This document shows positions 61,681 to 64,000 of a stretch of 64,000 nucleotides of DNA, piece by piece. A model generated the notes under the pieces. That model did not search any database. It was not told where the DNA came from and was given only the letters and a program-made list of their open reading frames with translations. Numbering within the stretch: position 1 is the stretch's first letter; each line of letters begins with the position of its first letter. The position numbers were made by a program, and so were the translations under genes. The DNA is taken from contig JBFEKH010000002.1 in NCBI GenBank assembly GCA_041552775.1, positions 1 through 64,000 of the forward strand, given 5' to 3'. Origin of the DNA: Allopontixanthobacter sp041552775. GTDB taxonomy: Bacteria; Pseudomonadota; Alphaproteobacteria; Sphingomonadales; Sphingomonadaceae.

Positions 61681-62148
61681 CTATGGATGGCTCCCGCGTT
61701 GCAAGCTTGGGGCGAATTGCTTTGCCCATGCAACTATCGAGGTTGCTGGCATCGCCCCTGACTGCCGTGCAACTTCCCGGTTTTTGGAAATGACAATCAT
61801 CGTAGGAATTGAGCGGATCGTATATCGAGCCGCAATCGCTTGCTCCGCTTCTGTGTCTAATTTCCCGAGACGCAGATGTGGCTCTAACTGAGCTGCCGCC
61901 GCAGCAAATGCAGGCGCCATTTGGCGGCAAGGTCCACACCAGGAGGCCCAGAAATCAACCAGCAGAGGAATGTCGCTCTTCGAAGCGTGGGAATCAAAGT
62001 TCGCGCTGGTCAAAATGATCGGCTCGGCCATGAAAAGCAGTGAACCACACCGGCCGCATTTTCCTCCTGAGTTGAGCTTTTCATTTGGAACTCTGTTGGA
62101 GGTCGAACACGCAGGACAAACGATTATTTTGCTGCCTATCGATGCCAT
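61681..62148 (-). CDS. trxC: Thioredoxin 2
   Basis: A 155-residue thioredoxin with an N-terminal zinc ribbon (C11, C14, C31, C34: VCPACSTSNRVP and GKCGRCGSLL) and a redox site WCGPC (C71, C74) in LLVDFWASWCGPCRQMAP. The zinc ribbon marks TrxC, which answers to oxidative stress in E. coli. The ATG at 62148 is supported by homologous starts. Function by homology: disulfide reduction in cytosol. Confidence 0.93.
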   Translation of the reverse strand: MASIGSKIIVCPACSTSNRVPNEKLNSGGKCGRCGSLLFMAEPIILTSANFDSHASKSDIPLLVDFWASWCGPCRQMAPAFAAAAAQLEPHLRLGKLDTEAEQAIAARYTIRSIPTMIVISKNREVARQSGAMPATSIVAWAKQFAPSLQRGSHP

Positions 62149-62361
62149 TAGAACAACCTCCGTTCACAAATATAGGCATTGTCGGAAACAGGTTGAAGGC
62201 GTACTTGAAAATTACAGTGCTGAATATCTGCATCTCTAGGCCGATTAGACTACGAGATAGTCAGCTCACGGCCCAGTTCCAGCCGTTTAGTTATGTCTTC
62301 TAGCGGGTCGCTTCCTGCCGATCTGCTTTTATCAAAAACCCACGATAAGCCGGCAGGCTGC

Positions 62362-62526
62362 TTTTGGTGAAATGCAAAACGCTGCGGAACGTCAAAAGCT
62401 GAGTGGCTAGCTGCCAGTCAGCTCTTGGCAAGCTAATTGGCGGAAGCAGTCATTCAAACGAGCTAGCGGGCATGACAGCAATGCGCCCCAATCCAAGACG
62501 TAGGCGTCCGATTTTGGTGAAATGCA
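62362..62526. repeat. Pair of 15-bp direct repeats 150 bp apart
   Basis: TTTTGGTGAAATGCA at 62362-62376 and 62512-62526. The flanks are only loosely alike, so this could be a decayed repeat array of the type common in sphingomonad intergenic DNA. Confidence 0.6.
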
Positions 62527-62556
62527 CAAACCGGCTGACAGTCCGAAAATGGGCTT

Positions 62557-62711
62557 ATTCTGTTGAAAAAGTCGGCCTCTTAGAAGGCCTAATAATTTCC
62601 TTCTAATTACCACTTCCGTTACGACACATTGCCTCTCCGCTCTGCGAAAGTTTATTCGATTTGAGCAACCATGCGCAGTAAAATTACACGCCGAGAGTTT
62701 TTCAACAGAAT
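62557..62711. mobile_element. MITE-like element with 17-bp inverted ends
   Basis: A 155-bp segment bounded by ATTCTGTTGAAAAAGTC (62557-62573) and GAGTTTTTCAACAGAAT (62695-62711), which match in inverted orientation at 16 of 17 positions. The inside has no gene but a hairpin GGCCT/AGGCC at 62574-62589. Such ends are reminiscent of IS families that carry CTGTTGAAAAA-type termini; I cannot name the IS. No clear target-site duplication was seen. Confidence 0.5.
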
Positions 62712-62761
62712 TGGGCTCATTGCGGTCAATGGTCGAAGACAGCGTGATACCGACAGGTTGA

Positions 62762-64000
62762 TTATTCCGGTTCGATCACCTTGCCACGTGCCATCACGAA
62801 CTGAACGTCCTTGTAGATCGACACATCCGTCAACGGATCGCCTGTGACCGCGATGATGTCGGCGCTTTTGCCCGGTGCGATCGTGCCGATCCCATCAGAA
62901 AGGCCGAGCAGGTCAGCGGCGTTGATCGTGGCTGCGACCAATGCGCTTTCGGGCGTCATCCCGTTTGCGACCATCAGCTCAAATTCGTCGGCGTTGCGGC
63001 CATGTTTCGACACGCCCGCGTCAGTACCGAAAGCGATGCGGATGCCGCGCGGGACGAGCACCTGAAGCGTCTTGCCAGTGATCTCGATGCGCCATTTGAT
63101 CTTGGCGAGGACATCTGGCTCGTAGGCATTGGCGTTGGCCGCGAGCCGTTCCTTGTAGCCGTTCACCGTCGACAGTGTCGGGACATAATAGGTTTTGCTC
63201 TTCGCCCACAACGCGATGACCTCTTCTGTCAGCATAGTACCATGTTCGATCGAATCGACGCCGAGTTTCAGCGCCTGCAATGTCCCGTCGGCGCCATGCG
63301 AATGGACCGCCACCTTGCGCCCGAACATCCGCGCTGTGGCAACGACCGCCGCCGCCTCATCATCGAACATCTGGCTGCCCAGACCTGCGCCGATGCGGCT
63401 ATTGACCCCGCCCGTGATGGTCATTTTGATCACATCAGCGCCGCGCCCGATCTGGTGCCGCGTCGCGCGGCGGCAGTCCTCTGCCCCGTCACAGATATTG
63501 CCCGCGCCTGCAAAGAGGGGGCGCAGCTCGTCGCGATAGCCGAGGGCGTCGTCGGAGTGGCCGGCCGTACCCGACAAGCTGCTGCCGGCATCAACAATTC
63601 GAGGCCCCATCGCCTTGCCGACATTGATCGCGTCGCGCAGCGCGAACACCGCGCCGTCAGCGTCACCCAGATTGCGCACCGTGGTGAAGCCCGCGCGCAG
63701 CGTCTTCATCCCGTTGGCCTGAGCGTTAAAGGCCTGGGAGGCGGGAGATAACGTAACTGCCTCCAACTGTCCTGCCAGCCCGCCGGCATCGCTGGTCAGA
63801 TGGACATGGCTATCGATCAGGCCGGGGAGCACCGTTTGATCGCTCAGATCGATGAACTCGGCGTTGTCGGGAATTTGCGCATGGCCGTCAGCCACTGATA
63901 CGATCAGACCATCAACGACAACAATTGTCGATGGTCCGCGCGGGGCTTTGCCGGGCACGTCGATCAATCGGCCCGCGTGAATAATGGTTGTCTGCGCTAA
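62762..64000 (-). CDS. Amidohydrolase (imidazolonepropionase/prolidase-like), 5' end beyond the window
   Basis: Partial: the reading frame continues past the right edge, and the visible part ends (N-terminal side) with TTIIHAGRLIDVPG. Metal-dependent hydrolase with LPGLIDSHVHLTSDA (two His), KMTITGGVNS (Lys to be carboxylated), AVHSHGADGTLQALKLGVDSIEHG and AFGTDAGVSKHG (Asp). This is the Xaa-Pro dipeptidase-like/organophosphate-acid-type amidohydrolase subfamily found in sphingomonads. It lacks a start in the window; a TTG at 63967 is internal. Confidence 0.9.
   Translation of the reverse strand, partial: LAQTTIIHAGRLIDVPGKAPRGPSTIVVVDGLIVSVADGHAQIPDNAEFIDLSDQTVLPGLIDSHVHLTSDAGGLAGQLEAVTLSPASQAFNAQANGMKTLRAGFTTVRNLGDADGAVFALRDAINVGKAMGPRIVDAGSSLSGTAGHSDDALGYRDELRPLFAGAGNICDGAEDCRRATRHQIGRGADVIKMTITGGVNSRIGAGLGSQMFDDEAAAVVATARMFGRKVAVHSHGADGTLQALKLGVDSIEHGTMLTEEVIALWAKSKTYYVPTLSTVNGYKERLAANANAYEPDVLAKIKWRIEITGKTLQVLVPRGIRIAFGTDAGVSKHGRNADEFELMVANGMTPESALVAATINAADLLGLSDGIGTIAPGKSADIIAVTGDPLTDVSIYKDVQFVMARGKVIEPE

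Larger units (their letters stand above)
62149..62761. other. Non-coding stretch with repeats between trxC and the amidohydrolase
   Basis: About 610 bp without a supported gene; apparently less GC-rich than elsewhere. It has two 15-bp direct copies of TTTTGGTGAAATGCA at 62362 and 62512, exactly 150 bp apart, set in similar but diverged context. The last part contains the inverted-repeat element described separately. Promoter of trxC should be in the first 100 bp. Confidence 0.55.

Noticed and set aside
61212..64000. Integrated element using tRNA-Val as attachment site
   Set aside because: No integrase gene and no duplicate of the tRNA 3' end was found in the window.
1..64000. CRISPR arrays, prophage or toxin-antitoxin modules
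   Set aside because: No regularly spaced repeats, phage structural genes or clear toxin-antitoxin pairs were seen; the entericidin-like gene is single.

Overview
The window is a contiguous piece of alphaproteobacterial chromosome. The gene set points to the order Sphingomonadales, most like Erythrobacteraceae, but no rRNA gene is present to prove it. The taxonomic pointers are a CcrM-type GANTC methyltransferase, a three-part proton-translocating transhydrogenase preceded by a tiny aa3-oxidase subunit IV gene, the chvI-chvG-hprK-rapZ-EIIA-HPr run next to a divergent pckA, and a DUF1285-Nudix-CCA transferase cluster. The DNA is GC-rich and gene-dense. Many genes are joined by ATGA overlaps, and TTG or GTG starts are frequent. 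Almost everything is core metabolism or information processing. I found no prophage, CRISPR array, intact insertion sequence or secretion island.

Layout. 1-14 kb: glmS and an EamA transporter (minus), a decayed glycosyltransferase, an orphan cpaF, small membrane and entericidin genes, a minus-strand run ending in dgt, and an operon of a beta-helix protein, a diheme cytochrome and an alpha/beta hydrolase, followed by a racemase-family gene. 14-25.5 kb: transhydrogenase operon (cox4-pntA-pntA2-pntB), an NtrC-like regulator without an intact GAFTGA motif, an SDR, folP, an outer-membrane-protein-like remnant, ccrM behind a GANTC-rich structured leader, and nhaA with a Ca/Na antiporter. 25.5-36.6 kb: an OxyR-like regulator without the peroxidatic cysteine, rnhB and a sugar dehydrogenase whose start codons overlap on opposite strands, DUF1285-Nudix-cca, an RhlE-type helicase between two structured intergenic stretches, and parC. 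36.7-46.7 kb: PfpI-family and DUF4349 proteins, a ferredoxin with two tandem cysteine desulfurases, TonB, a DUF885 protein and two DUF937/YidB-like genes, one of them frameshifted. 46.8-54 kb: pckA divergent from chvI-chvG-hprK-rapZ-EIIA-HPr-trmH. 54-61 kb: rmuC, a Cys-rich copper-binding protein, def, recR, fmt, truA, an MDR reductase and asparaginase. 61.2-64 kb: tRNA-Val(TAC), trxC, about 600 bp of non-coding DNA with repeats and a MITE-like element, and an amidohydrolase running off the right edge.

How the genes work together. The 48.7-53.3 kb cluster is a signalling module: the ChvG/ChvI two-component system beside a regulatory phosphotransferase chain (HPr kinase, HPr, EIIA) and the RapZ adaptor, with gluconeogenic pckA divergent from it. 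The 38.4-40.9 kb genes supply sulfur and electrons for iron-sulfur assembly. fmt and def act at opposite ends of N-terminal formyl-methionine handling.

No large new system stands out. The most interesting signals are small: a cluster of five GANTC sites in nested inverted repeats ahead of ccrM; two conserved proteins (a cysteine desulfurase and a DUF3597 protein) whose conserved N-termini lack an ATG/GTG/TTG start and seem to begin at ATT and ATC; an OxyR homologue with His at position 199; and a 155-bp inverted-repeat element near the tRNA.
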